From Caulochytrium protostelioides (lineage: Eukaryota > Chytridiomycota > Caulochytriomycetes > Caulochytriales > Caulochytriaceae): a stretch of DNA of 64,000 nucleotides. Position 1 is the stretch's first letter. Every line of letters starts with the position of its first letter. The notes beneath the pieces were generated by a model. The model had not been told where the DNA came from. It saw only the letters and a program-made list of their open reading frames with translations, and did no database searches. The translations under genes and the position numbers were made by a program. Below are positions 19,579 through 30,000 of the stretch, in pieces. The stretch is taken from contig ML014119.1 in the NCBI GenBank assembly GCA_003615045.1, positions 124,001-188,000 of the forward strand. Reading direction: 5' to 3'.

Positions 19579-20452
19579 GCCTCTCTCGCGCTCCTGCGGG
19601 GGGTGATGCTCGCTTTCTCGCCATCTCTTGTGCCCTTTTCCTCATGAATCCTCGTGATAATACAACTTAGATTTCTCCCATTGAAGGCGATGCGCAAGAC
19701 GCGGCCTGGATGCGCGAAGGGAGCTGGAACCCTGCAGGGAACGGTGGGATGCAAGGGCGCCAAGGCGGGCGTCGCGTGGTGCCGTCTCGTCTCCCACGAT
19801 CCTCCGACGGATCGTGGGGATCGGCACCGCAACGGCGGCACCCCGCATCGCGGTGCGACCCTTGATGCGCATGCGTCGACGGTCCGCTAATATCGTTGCT
19901 CCTTGCGCGAGGGAACCGCGACCGGCGCTCGATGGCTGCGCGCGCCACGCCACCGCCGCGCCACCTCGGCGTCCGTCGCGCGCCTCCAGGGCCCTCCAAG
20001 CTGGTCGGCGGCTGAAGCGCAACGACGACGATCGCGAATCGATGCCGAGGCCTCGGTGGCCAGCGACGGGAAAGACTCTTGATGGCTTTCGGGCGGTTAG
20101 CCCGTGATCGGACCCCCGCTCGGTGCTGACGGAGCGATCGCGAGGATAGTCTGGGCACGTTCGCGTGGACGCCCGTCGCGGCATGGCCTTGTCAGCCCGC
20201 CCAACGTGCTCTCGCGGACCCGACGATCGCTGGCCTCTCGGACGCCTCCGGCCTGTTCTGTCCTTTGTCGCTGCCATCTCGCTCGTCCGCCGCTTCGTGC
20301 TCGATCGCCGCCGATCTCTCTCTCTCTCCGCCATCGTCGCGGCCATCGTCGCACCGCAGTGAGTCACGGCGGCGCCGGGTACCGGCGTGGTGGCCGTGGC
20401 TCTCCCTCGCTTTTTGCCAGCAACACCAACGTCGCCCACGCGGTCTCGCGTC
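19579..20452. other. Intergenic region, secreted orphan to VPS11
   Basis: 874 bp, with GC rising sharply from about 19.8 kb. The VPS11 frame stays open upstream of the chosen start to 20387. Minus-strand frames (for example 19642-20505) are Arg-rich and look like GC-driven shadows. A (TC)n tract lies at about 20322-20332. Confidence 0.5.
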
Positions 20453-23400
20453 ATGCTCGCCGTAGCCGCGGGAGAGTCGGCGTCGGCCGCGGCCTGGCGG
20501 TACATCCGCTTCTTTGATCCGGTTGCCGACGACGTCCTGCCCGACTGGCTGCACCACGCTCACGTCACCGCGAGCGTCGGCGGCTTCGGCTTCGTCTTCT
20601 TTGGCACCGCTGACGGCGAGATCATCGTAGCTAACACGCAGCTCAAGCAGCAGTTCGCCCTCGCCGAGTATGAGGGACGCGTCACGCATATGGCCCTCGT
20701 GGCGGCCAAGCAGACGCTGGTCGTGCTCGGCGAAGATGTCACGGGCACGCCCGTGCTCCGCACCTACGTGCTGACCCTGCCGCGGGTCGCGTCCGATCCC
20801 GCTGGCGACGCGCCGTCCCTCGCCGCCTCGTTGACATCGACATCAACGGTGCTGGCGGCCGGCGCGACCAGCACGGAGCTGGTGCCGTCGACCGAGCTCA
20901 AGTTGGCGCTGCTCAAATCGGCCCATGTGCAGGTTGGTCCCCACGTGGTGGCCGCGACCGCGATGGCAGTGCTACAGAACCTCACGCAGATCGCGATCGG
21001 CCTCGAGAATGGTACGATCATCATGTTCCGTGGCGATCTGACCAAAGACCGCGCGTCGAAACCCAAAGTTATCTTTGAGGGCAGCGAGCCCATCACGTAT
21101 CTGGGGTTCGCGAGTTCGCCGTCCAAGCCGCCCGGCTCGACCCTCGGGCTGGGGCTAGTCGGCGTTGCCTCGATCCCGGTCCTGCTGTACGTCGTGACGC
21201 GCTCCGGCATCACTCTCATCAAGTCGACCTCGAGTAGCAACGAGACGCAGGTCGTTGAAGCCGCCGCCCCAGGCATCTATGGCGCCGCCGTGATGGTGCC
21301 TATGGCCGACCGCTCGCTCGAGAAGCAGGCCTTCCCCGCCACCGCCAAGCCGACATCGATATCAACGGCGGCCAACGCTGGCGGCGCTGGCGCCACTAAG
21401 CACCCGTTCGGCATGCCGACGCCGCCGACGGCTCAGACCAGCGCAGCGATTCGTAGTTCCGGCGAGCCCACGGCTGCGGCCATGGCCTCGGGCGCCCGCG
21501 CCGAAGACGTCCTCGTCGCCCGGGAACATCAGTTGTGCTGCTACGGCCCGTCAGGCCGCGGGCCGTCGTACGCCGTCTCGGTGGCGCACCCGCCGCTGCA
21601 GTGGATCGCCGGGCGATTCCTCGCCGTGGTCTCGTGCGGCGACGACTGCGCCGTCGGCGCGGGGAGCGCAGCGTCCGGCACGGCGCCGCCGCGATCCCAT
21701 GCGAACGCGTCACGGAGCAGGCCGTCCGCGGCGGCGCGGCTGGCGCCGGCGCGGCTGATTGTCTACGACCTGAAGAACAAGTTTGTCGTGCTGGAGCATA
21801 CGTTCGAGCCGCGGCGCACGCTCGACACGGCGACGACGCCGCGTTTCGCGCAGCAAGCTGCCCAAGCCACGCTGCCGTCGGCGTCGTCGCTGGCCTCCGC
21901 CGCGGCCTCGGTCGATTTCGTCGTCGCCGACCGGCTCCTGCTCGCGTGGAGCAAACGCGCGGGTCGCTGGGTCTCCTTTTCGCTCGTGGACCTGCAGCAG
22001 CGTCTTGCCGTGCTGTGCTCGAACCACCTCTACAACGTGGCTGCGAGTATGCTGGAGAGCGAAGCGGTCTACGAGGCTGGCCCCCTCGCGATCGATGTGC
22101 CCGCACGGCTCGCAGATCTCTACCGGCAGTATGGCGACTGGCTGTACTCGAAAGGCGACTTTGATGGTGCGCTGCAGCAGTACATCCTCACAATCGACTC
22201 GCCGCACGTCGAGCCGTCATACATTATCACGAAATGGATCCAGATCCACCGGATACCGCATCTGGCGCGGTACCTCGAGCGGCTCGTGTTTAGCAAGCAA
22301 ATGAAGCCCGCCATCATGACGCTGCTCGTGAACTGCTTGGTAAAGCTCAAAGAGCAGGACAAGCTGATGGCCATTCTGGCGTCGTTGGACGACGATGTCG
22401 AGATCGACCTGGTGGCCATGTTCAACGTCTGCCGGTCGGGCGGCTACTATGACGCTGCGCGGTTCTTGGCCGAAAAATATGAGCAAATTGAGCTCCTGAT
22501 GCTAGTTTTGACCCAGGATTTGGGCGACTATGATGGCGCCCTTGAAGCGCTGGGCGAGCAGGATCTCTCTGTATTGGAGCAGGGCCTGCAGAAGTACGGC
22601 CCCGTGCTGGTAAGCCGGGCGACGCGCAGCACGGTGTCGATCCTGACGCAGCTGTGCACCGAGTCGCCGCACGAAGACATTTTGCCGCTCAATCCGCACC
22701 AGTTTGCGCACCTCTTTGTCGATCAGCAGGACGCTTGCATCGACTTCCTCGAGCGCGTCGCCGCGAAGCGGTGGTGCCTCAACCTCGCTCAGCCCGCGGC
22801 GACGCCCGAAAAGCGCGCCGCCGAGGACCGACGCATCGTCGCGCACGTCGCGTCCTTTCCCACGGACCGGCTCCGCGACGAGGATACCAAAGCGCAGGAA
22901 ATGACGTTCAACACACTCGCCGAGTCCTATCTGAACCGACTGCAGAACCGCGAGCGCGCGCGTGCCAGCCACAGCCGTCTCTCCGTACATGCGAGTGTCG
23001 ACCGGCTGACCCTAACGGCCGGCAAGGGTGAGGGCATCGGCGATGACGACGGGGGCGGCGCCGCGCCCGACACCCCGCCGGCTGGCCGCCTTGCGACCGA
23101 GCCAACTGAAGCGGCGACGGCCGCGCGTCGCTTGCCCCGCGACGCCAAGATGGAGCGGCTGCTGCACTCGCCGGCGCGGTATGATCCGTACCACCTGCTC
23201 ATCCTGTGCCGGCTTTACCGTTACGAGCCGGGCCTCCTTTTCCTGTACGAGTTCTGCGGGCAGATGGACAACGTGCTCCGGCTCTACGTGGGCAGTGGTG
23301 AGGCCGCGCAGGCGCTCGCGCTGTGCCGCCGCTTTGGCGACGAGCAGCCGCATCTCTGGCTCGACGCGCTGGAGCTGCTTGTGCGGCCGGAGACGGATGC

Positions 23401-24256
23401 TCATGGCGACGGCGACGAAAGCGAGCATCACGACGGTGACGGCGACGGCGACGGCGATCGCGATCATGCGGACGACGGTGATCACGACGCGCATCGCGGC
23501 CCGGAGGGGACGGTCGCCCGCGCGACGTCGATGAACGGCGCTCTCACGGCATCTCCGGCACCGCCGCGGTTCAGCGAAGACGAAGTGACCCTGCTCCGCA
23601 CGGTGCTCGAGGAAATTGACCGGCGGCGGCTGCTGTACCCGTACCAGATCATCTCGAAGCTGGCTCAGAACCCGGCAATCACGCTCGACCACATCGGGCC
23701 GTGGCTGCGCGACCGGCTGGCGCGCGACGAGGCGCAGCACGCCGCGCTCGAGGCCGGCATGCGGCAGCAGCAGCGCGATATGGCGGACGCCGAGGCCGAT
23801 CTCGCGACGCTGCGCCAGCCCGTCACGTTCGCGGCGCAGACCTGCGAGCGCTGCCGCCAAGCGATCGAGCTGCCCTATGTCTACTTTCTTTGCCGCCACT
23901 CCTACCACGTGCGCTGCCTCGAAGCCGTGGGCGGCGGCGCGGCCTCGCGGGCCGCCGGGACGGCGGCAATGACATCCGGGGCGGCGGGCCTGTCGGTGGC
24001 GCCGGACACGGCCTCGGCGACGCTGTCCCCGCCGTCGCATCTGCAGCCGGCGCCGTACACGTGTCCGGCGTGCGCCCCGCTGCATGCGCAGCTGACGCAG
24101 CGTGAGCAGGAGCGCGCGCTGCAGCTGTCGGGGCAGCAGCGCCACGAGGCATTCAAAGCGGCCGTGCAAGACGCCGAGAAGGACAAGGAGACGTTCAGTG
24201 TAGTGGTCTCCTATCTGGGGAACGTAGGACTGTCCTTGCCGGCGTCCGCGTCGTGA
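20453..24256 (+). CDS. VPS11: VPS11, HOPS/CORVET core subunit with C-terminal RING
   Basis: 1267 codons from ATG 20453 (MLAVAAGES); an ATG 22 codons earlier is also open. The N-terminus has AWRYIRFFDPV, typical of Vps11 (W..F.FFD), then a beta-propeller (about 15-500). The clathrin-heavy-chain-like solenoid carries the Vps11 hallmark LYRQYGDWLYSKGDFDGALQQYI and EPSYIITKWIQIHRI. Near the end is a RING-H2-like finger, CERC...CRHSYHVRC...CPAC. Vps11 bridges the tethering complexes that fuse endosomes and vacuoles, and its RING contacts Vps18. It is longer than human VPS11 (941) because of Ala/Ser-rich inserts and an Asp/Gly/His tract (GDGDESEHHDGDGDG) before the RING. Confidence 0.93.
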   Translation: MLAVAAGESASAAAWRYIRFFDPVADDVLPDWLHHAHVTASVGGFGFVFFGTADGEIIVANTQLKQQFALAEYEGRVTHMALVAAKQTLVVLGEDVTGTPVLRTYVLTLPRVASDPAGDAPSLAASLTSTSTVLAAGATSTELVPSTELKLALLKSAHVQVGPHVVAATAMAVLQNLTQIAIGLENGTIIMFRGDLTKDRASKPKVIFEGSEPITYLGFASSPSKPPGSTLGLGLVGVASIPVLLYVVTRSGITLIKSTSSSNETQVVEAAAPGIYGAAVMVPMADRSLEKQAFPATAKPTSISTAANAGGAGATKHPFGMPTPPTAQTSAAIRSSGEPTAAAMASGARAEDVLVAREHQLCCYGPSGRGPSYAVSVAHPPLQWIAGRFLAVVSCGDDCAVGAGSAASGTAPPRSHANASRSRPSAAARLAPARLIVYDLKNKFVVLEHTFEPRRTLDTATTPRFAQQAAQATLPSASSLASAAASVDFVVADRLLLAWSKRAGRWVSFSLVDLQQRLAVLCSNHLYNVAASMLESEAVYEAGPLAIDVPARLADLYRQYGDWLYSKGDFDGALQQYILTIDSPHVEPSYIITKWIQIHRIPHLARYLERLVFSKQMKPAIMTLLVNCLVKLKEQDKLMAILASLDDDVEIDLVAMFNVCRSGGYYDAARFLAEKYEQIELLMLVLTQDLGDYDGALEALGEQDLSVLEQGLQKYGPVLVSRATRSTVSILTQLCTESPHEDILPLNPHQFAHLFVDQQDACIDFLERVAAKRWCLNLAQPAATPEKRAAEDRRIVAHVASFPTDRLRDEDTKAQEMTFNTLAESYLNRLQNRERARASHSRLSVHASVDRLTLTAGKGEGIGDDDGGGAAPDTPPAGRLATEPTEAATAARRLPRDAKMERLLHSPARYDPYHLLILCRLYRYEPGLLFLYEFCGQMDNVLRLYVGSGEAAQALALCRRFGDEQPHLWLDALELLVRPETDAHGDGDESEHHDGDGDGDGDRDHADDGDHDAHRGPEGTVARATSMNGALTASPAPPRFSEDEVTLLRTVLEEIDRRRLLYPYQIISKLAQNPAITLDHIGPWLRDRLARDEAQHAALEAGMRQQQRDMADAEADLATLRQPVTFAAQTCERCRQAIELPYVYFLCRHSYHVRCLEAVGGGAASRAAGTAAMTSGAAGLSVAPDTASATLSPPSHLQPAPYTCPACAPLHAQLTQREQERALQLSGQQRHEAFKAAVQDAEKDKETFSVVVSYLGNVGLSLPASAS

Positions 24257-24961
24257 CCGTGGCTGGCGTCCCAGCGTGCTATTCTGCACTGTCTTGCACT
24301 GTCCTGCGCTGTATCTTGAAATGATCTTGCCGGCAGTGATGCTATTTTTCTTCAGTGGGCCGACACCCGTACATTCGCACGTTCGCCATCGAATCGCCAG
24401 GGCAATCGCTCTGTTGCCCATCATTCGGATAGCCATGTGCGATTGACGATGGCTGATGCCGGGAAGGCACGACACTCTATTTGTTTTCTGATGACCTCAT
24501 GCCATGCCATGCTATGCCATGCGACCCATGCAACCCATGCGTGTTTCGAAGTCAGCCAAGGAAGGTGGCGGGCGGGGGCGGGAGGATGGTCGTCGTGGGG
24601 CGTGGCCTTGCCGGCAGGGGCCCTGACGCCATCCACCGGGCCGTCGGACATATTCGCATCGAGCAAAGGGAGAGCGGCCGACGTCACGGGCTCACGAGCC
24701 CGTCTCACTAGCGCAGCCAAATCGGACCACCGCATCCATCGTCTCCGCCATTCGGCATCTTGCTGCTCGTGCTCATGAGGACGCCGTCCATCCCGCAGCA
24801 CCTCTGAGCGCACGCTTCGCCACGCCGCACGGCCCCTGCAGCCCCGGCGACGTTGTTGTATTTCCCGTGAGACGTGGAGCTGCTGTCCGACGTCCCTGCC
24901 GATTCCCTGAGTCTCTCCGCGAGTGCGCGCGCGGTTCATCGTCCTCTTTTCTGCTATCGCC
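24257..24961. other. Intergenic region, VPS11 to TIM50
   Basis: 705 bp with a CATGC-type pentamer microsatellite (24499-24542: CATGC, CATGCTATG, CCATG repeats). Minus-strand open frames here are not protein-like. No other element is seen. Confidence 0.5.
24499..24542. repeat. CATGC/CCATG microsatellite
   Basis: Imperfect tandem copies of ATGCC/CATGC followed by ACCCATGCA units in the TIM50 upstream region. Confidence 0.75.
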
Positions 24962-26533
24962 ATGGCGTCCCGTTGCACGGCGGCCGCCATGCGCATGGCC
25001 GCCAGTGCGGCGGCGCGCCCCTCGTCCCTCGCCGCGCGCCTGCTGGTGCTGCCGCGCTCGCGCGCCTTGATGGCGCCGTCGTTCCGTCCAGCGGCATCGC
25101 CGTCGTCGTCACCGTCGTCTACGCCAACGCCGCCCCCACCCGCGGCATCGGCCTCCGCGGCGCCGCCATCGCCGTCGGATCCGGCTAAGACGCAGCCGCG
25201 TCCGAAGGAAGCGGAAGCGCTGTTTCTGGAAGAATCCGACGTATACGCTCAGATGCTCTCGCAGCGCAAGCAGCGGGAAGGCGCGGTCCCGCCGCAGGCA
25301 CCGGATGCGGAGGACTTTGCGGAGCTGACGGAAGAGGAGGCCGCGAACCTCCAGTTCTGGCGCGAGAAGGCCGAGGCCGAAGAGCGCCGGCGCCAGGCGC
25401 AGTATGGCAAGTGGCTTGCCGGCATCGTGGTCGTCGTGCTCGGCGGCACCGCCGTGATTCTCGGCACGACCTCGGACAAGAGCGGCGCGAGCGGCGCCAC
25501 GAGCGACGGCGACGGCGGTCTGACCGACCGGATCAAGGACAACAGCTCCAAGTTCTGGGGCCAGATGACGGCGCCCGACGAGAAGATTCTGCCCGACGCG
25601 CTGCCGCCGCCGTATACGCACGAGTGGACGCTGTGCCTCGAGCTGCTGGAGATGCTCGTCGCCACCAAGTGGGACGTCAACGTCGGCTGGCGCGCGATGG
25701 TCCGCCCCGGCGCGAAGGACTTCTTGCACTTCATGGGGCAGCAGGCCGAGCTGGTCATTTTCAGCAGCGACCCGGGCTACATCGCCGAGCCGATCGTGCG
25801 CGCGCTCGATCCGTACCAGATGGCCATGTACAACCTGTACCGCGAGCACTGCCACCAGGGCGCGACGCCCGTGAAGGACCTGAGCCGCCTCAACCGCCGC
25901 GAGTCGGCGATCCTGACCGTGGACGTGGACCCCAAGAAGCACGCGCTCCAGCCACAGAACGGCATTGTTGTCCCCAAGTGGAACGGCGATCCGAACGACC
26001 GCTACCTGTACACGCTGATGGACACGCTGACCGAGATGCTCATCTTTGCGCAGTCACAGCGCGGCACGCCGCGCGGGTCGCTGCCGGAGCTGCTCACGGA
26101 GATGCGCGGCGGCCGCCGCGACGACTCGACGCCCGACGTCGTCGCCACGTGGACCGCGTTCAAGCAGAAGGCGCGCGCCGAGTATGCCGCCGTCGAGGCG
26201 CAGCGCGCCTCCGAGCGCCAGCAGAAGGGCGGCCTCGCGGCGTGGCTCACGGGCGCGTCGATCATGAGCGCCCAGAACGCGCACGCGCCGCCGTCCAACC
26301 CCATCGACCGCGCCGAGTTCTTGGCCCGCGAGGACCGCGCCGTCTGGGCCCGCGACCGTGAAAAGAACCTCGCCGCGATCCGGCTCCAGCACAAGCAGCA
26401 GGAGCAGCAGATCATTGCGATGACGGAGAACATGAAGGCCGAGAAGAAGCGCCTCTTTGACTACATGTTCGCTCCGCCCATGGCGCCGGCTGCGGCGGGC
26501 GCTGCGCCGCCCGCGGCGCCGCCATCCGCTTAA
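24962..26533 (+). CDS. TIM50: TIM50, receptor subunit of the mitochondrial TIM23 translocase
   Basis: 523 codons from ATG 24962 in the context CGCCATGG. The N-terminus is Arg/Ala/Ser-rich with few acids (mitochondrial presequence). A single membrane span, WLAGIVVVVLGGTAVILGT, lies at about 150-170. The FCP1/NIF-like domain spans about 217-355: EWTLCLELLEMLV, GWRAMVRPGAKDFL, LVIFSSDPGYIAEPIV, LDPYQMAMYNLYREHC, VKDLSRLNRR, and ILTVDVDPKKHALQPQNGI. The phosphatase DxDx(T/V) loop reads LELLEML, so catalytic aspartates are missing, as is usual for Tim50. The protein faces the intermembrane space and hands presequence proteins to TIM23. The C-terminal tail is a charged helix followed by Ala/Pro. 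Confidence 0.95.
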   Translation: MASRCTAAAMRMAASAAARPSSLAARLLVLPRSRALMAPSFRPAASPSSSPSSTPTPPPPAASASAAPPSPSDPAKTQPRPKEAEALFLEESDVYAQMLSQRKQREGAVPPQAPDAEDFAELTEEEAANLQFWREKAEAEERRRQAQYGKWLAGIVVVVLGGTAVILGTTSDKSGASGATSDGDGGLTDRIKDNSSKFWGQMTAPDEKILPDALPPPYTHEWTLCLELLEMLVATKWDVNVGWRAMVRPGAKDFLHFMGQQAELVIFSSDPGYIAEPIVRALDPYQMAMYNLYREHCHQGATPVKDLSRLNRRESAILTVDVDPKKHALQPQNGIVVPKWNGDPNDRYLYTLMDTLTEMLIFAQSQRGTPRGSLPELLTEMRGGRRDDSTPDVVATWTAFKQKARAEYAAVEAQRASERQQKGGLAAWLTGASIMSAQNAHAPPSNPIDRAEFLAREDRAVWARDREKNLAAIRLQHKQQEQQIIAMTENMKAEKKRLFDYMFAPPMAPAAAGAAPPAAPPSA

Positions 26534-27075
26534 ACGGGTGGCTTCCCTTTCCCCTTCCCTCGATCCTTTCTTATGTCTCATATACCACGCGTGACTGAAT
26601 ACGCTCTGTGTTCCTGATCAGCTGCGCTTCGGCCTGGTCGGCGTGCTGTCGCAGCATTGCCAGGGGTTGCCGGGGGTCGTCGAACCGACGGGCTCGGCGG
26701 GCCACACGCGGGTCGGCGCCGGCCACGCCGCACCCCTTGCTGGCATCAAGCTCCGCCCGGCAAAAGTAGAAAAGACTGCGCCGCCTTCGGAATGCGCTGG
26801 CGCAGGTCCGACGGACCGCATGGCCGGCGGCCCACCGCCGCGCCGCTCGCTCGCACCCGAGGCCCCGCCTTGGCCCGGCCGACGCATGAATCGCCGATCC
26901 CGCGCGAGCCGCGCATCGCGCCGCCCGGGCCATCCCCGCGAGCAGCTCGTCGCGTGGTCGCCGTGCCCACGTGCCTGGCGCCGCGTGATCTCCCGGGGCG
27001 TTAGGCGCTTGGCGGCCACCGTCGTCGTCGTCGCTGCAACTCCGCTGCCGCCGGGCCCGCCGTCGGAACCACCGG
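26534..27075. other. Intergenic region, TIM50 to KAT14
   Basis: 542 bp, very GC-rich. The open frames on both strands are Arg/Ala/Pro-rich shadows. No RNA gene or repeat is recognised. Confidence 0.5.
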
Positions 27076-30000
27076 ATGCCGGACACGCCATGCGCGCTCT
27101 GCGCGGCGGCCGCGCTGGACGCCCGCCGCACCGCGGACCCCGCCGCGTGGCACTGTCGCCGCCTCCGATGCCGCGGCTGCCCCGCCGTCTATCACCCCGC
27201 CTGCGTGCCGCTCCCGGCGCTGCCCGCCGCGTTCGCCGCGCTGGAGACCGCGGCCCCACTGCGCTCGCTCCTGGTATCCGAGACGCTCGGTGTCGCGCGA
27301 TGTCCCGCGTGCCCGTCCTCGGCGTCCGCGCCGTCGCCGCCGCCGCCGCCGCCGAGTATGCCGGACGCGTGGACGTGGACGCCGCATCAGCGGACGTGGA
27401 CCGTCGTCGTCCATCTGGCCCTGTACGCGCTGCACGAGAGCGGAGCGGACGGCGTGGCCACGGGCCCCGAGGCCGCGGTCTTCTTTGACGCGGGGCTCAC
27501 GGTGATCCCGTGGATCACCGAGCACTGGTCCATCGTGCACATGGAGAAGTCGCTGCCCGCCACCGCCGCGTGGCACGGCATCGTCTACCGAACGCTCCGG
27601 GCGTCGCCGTGGCTCTTCCGCCGCGATCCCGGCGACAACCGCCGGTGGGCGCTGCGGATCGTGCGGCCGCCGCATCGCCGGATCGACCTCCAGCAGCGCC
27701 GCGACTATCTCGCAGCCCATGCGGGCGCCGCGGACAGGGATGGCGGCGATCCGTTGGACGCACTGGACCGGCCAGACGATGGCTACGACGAGGACGACGA
27801 GGACGATAGGGAGGACAACGACGCGCATGGCGGCGGCGCAGCGCCGGCGAGGCCGTCGCCCGCGTCACAGCGCGGGAAGCGGTCTCCGCCGGCCGCGGCG
27901 ACGCCTAGCGCCAAGCGCAGCCGCGGCGCGACCTCGCCGTCGTCGTCGGACGCCGCTCTCGCCGCGGCGACGGCGACGGCAGCCGCGACGACAGCGACAA
28001 CGGCCGCCGAAGCCGGGGCGCGGCGCGGTCGTCCGCCGAAGCCGCCGCCACTGCGCATTCGCACGGCGCCGCCTGTCGTGTCGCTCAGCCGACTGCTCGG
28101 CTCGGATGCAAGCTCCGACTCGGACGCGTCGCTCTCCGAGGTGAGCTATACCTCCAGCCGCGTGCTGCGCTCGGGGTCCCGGTCCAGCGGGTCGCGCGCG
28201 GCCTCGGGGGCGGCCTCGGCGCCGTCACGCTCGACCTCATCTCGCTCGTCGCAGTCGTTACACGCAACGGCGCGCTCCGCTGCCGCACTTGCCTCGTCCT
28301 CGACGTCTCGGTCGACGGGATCCATGTCGCAGTCGGCATCAGCACCAGCACCAGCACCAGCAGCATCGTCGGTGCCGACATCGGCATCAACATCGGCATC
28401 GGCGTCCCGAAGAAGCCAGCGAACAGCCGCGGGAATTCCAGAGAAGCAGGAGCCGCCGCATTCGCCGTCGCCATCGCGCGCAGCACCTGGTCTTCGGCCA
28501 CCGACGGTCGCGGCGCTTCTTGCCGAACCACCCAGCGTAGCGCCGTCGGACCCCACGGCAGCGATGGCGGCACCCTCCGTCGCACCTGAAGCGTTGGCCG
28601 TTCCGCAGACCTTCCGCTTCGCGTCGCGGCAGCCGCCCCTCACGCGGGCCAGCGAGCGCACCGACGGCGCCGAACCCATCCCCCCTCCTCTCGTCGAGGC
28701 CGATGATCTTCCGCGCCGGATCGACTGTCTTGGCAGTTCTGTTGCGAACGCGCCGTTGCCGGCGCTCGCGGGGACGTCGCCATCATTGCCGCCCGCGGCG
28801 CCGCCAGTGCCGACAGCGGGACCCGTGCCAGGTTCACCGTCACGCTGTTCGTCGTCGAGCGCGCCACCGCGCGACCCGCCACCGCCGCTGCCGCGGCCAC
28901 GGTCCGCCTCCGCGTCGTCGGCGGCGTCATCGTCATCCCTGTCCTCCACAATCTTTACCTCTTCGCAGTCCGCGTCGTCGCCGCGCGGCGCCGTCGCCGC
29001 GATGTCGAACGGCACCTCGACGTCCCTGTCCTCGATGGACTCGCTCTCCGACGTGTCGCTCTCCGACGTCGAGATGTCGGATCCGGAGGCGGAACCGCGC
29101 TTGGGCGCCGTCTCGCCCGCGGCGCCGCCCGCGATGCCGTCCACGATGCCGCCCGCGGCGCCGCTGCCACGCACGCACGACGCCGTCGCAACAGTGCCGC
29201 CGGCGGCAGCGACAGCCGCGATGGCGGCGCCCGCGGCCCCATCTCCGCCGAACGCGGCGCCACCGCCCCTCTCGCCGCCGGTGCGACTACGGCCGCCGAT
29301 GCCGCCCGTTCCCGCAGCGGCAAAGCCGCCGGCCATGACGCCGCCGCCGGCATCCGTCTCGCCGCCGCCGCCGCCGCCGCCACTGCCGTCCCATCCGGAC
29401 TGCGATCTTTCGGGCGAGAGCTCCGACTATCCGTTCGTGCAGCACCCGCTGTGGCGGCCGATTCACTCGCTCAACCGGCACTACCCGGAGGCGATCGAGC
29501 AGGCCCGGCTCGAGCTGGCGGCGCGCCTCGAGGACCCGGCGGCCTGGGCGTCGGTGCCGCGGGACACGCTGGATGCGGCGCGGCGGCTGTACCGCAAGCT
29601 GACGCTGCTGAAGCACGAGCAGCAGTGCGACCCGCCCGTCAAGCCGTTCGACCTCGACACGCTGATTCGCAAAAGCGTCAACCCCAACACGCGCGTCACC
29701 GGCTTGATTCTGCATCCGTCGTACGAGCAGAAGCGCCCCACGGCCCATCTGGAGACGAACCCGTACTTTGTGCAGTATGTGCACGCCTTGGCGGCCTGCC
29801 GCGGCCGGGCGGATGCCCTCGCGGCGGCGGCTGCCGCGGGACGCGACCCTGCGCCGCCGACTGACGACGAGCGCGCGGCCGAGGCGTTGCTCGCGCGGTA
29901 TGCGCATGCGCTCGACCAGACGCGGACGCTGCCGACGCACAGTTTCTTGTATCGGCTGATGGGCCCGAGTCTGTTCGAGAACCCGGCCGCGGGGCTCGCC

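Noticed and set aside
23012-24475. 487-codon minus-strand frame
   Set aside because: Antisense shadow of VPS11. Arg/Ala-rich composition, and the sense strand carries the RING finger and solenoid motifs.
25612-26030. Active FCP1-type phosphatase in the TIM50 gene
   Set aside because: The catalytic DxDx(T/V) aspartates are missing (LELLEML). This is normal for Tim50, so no enzyme activity is claimed.
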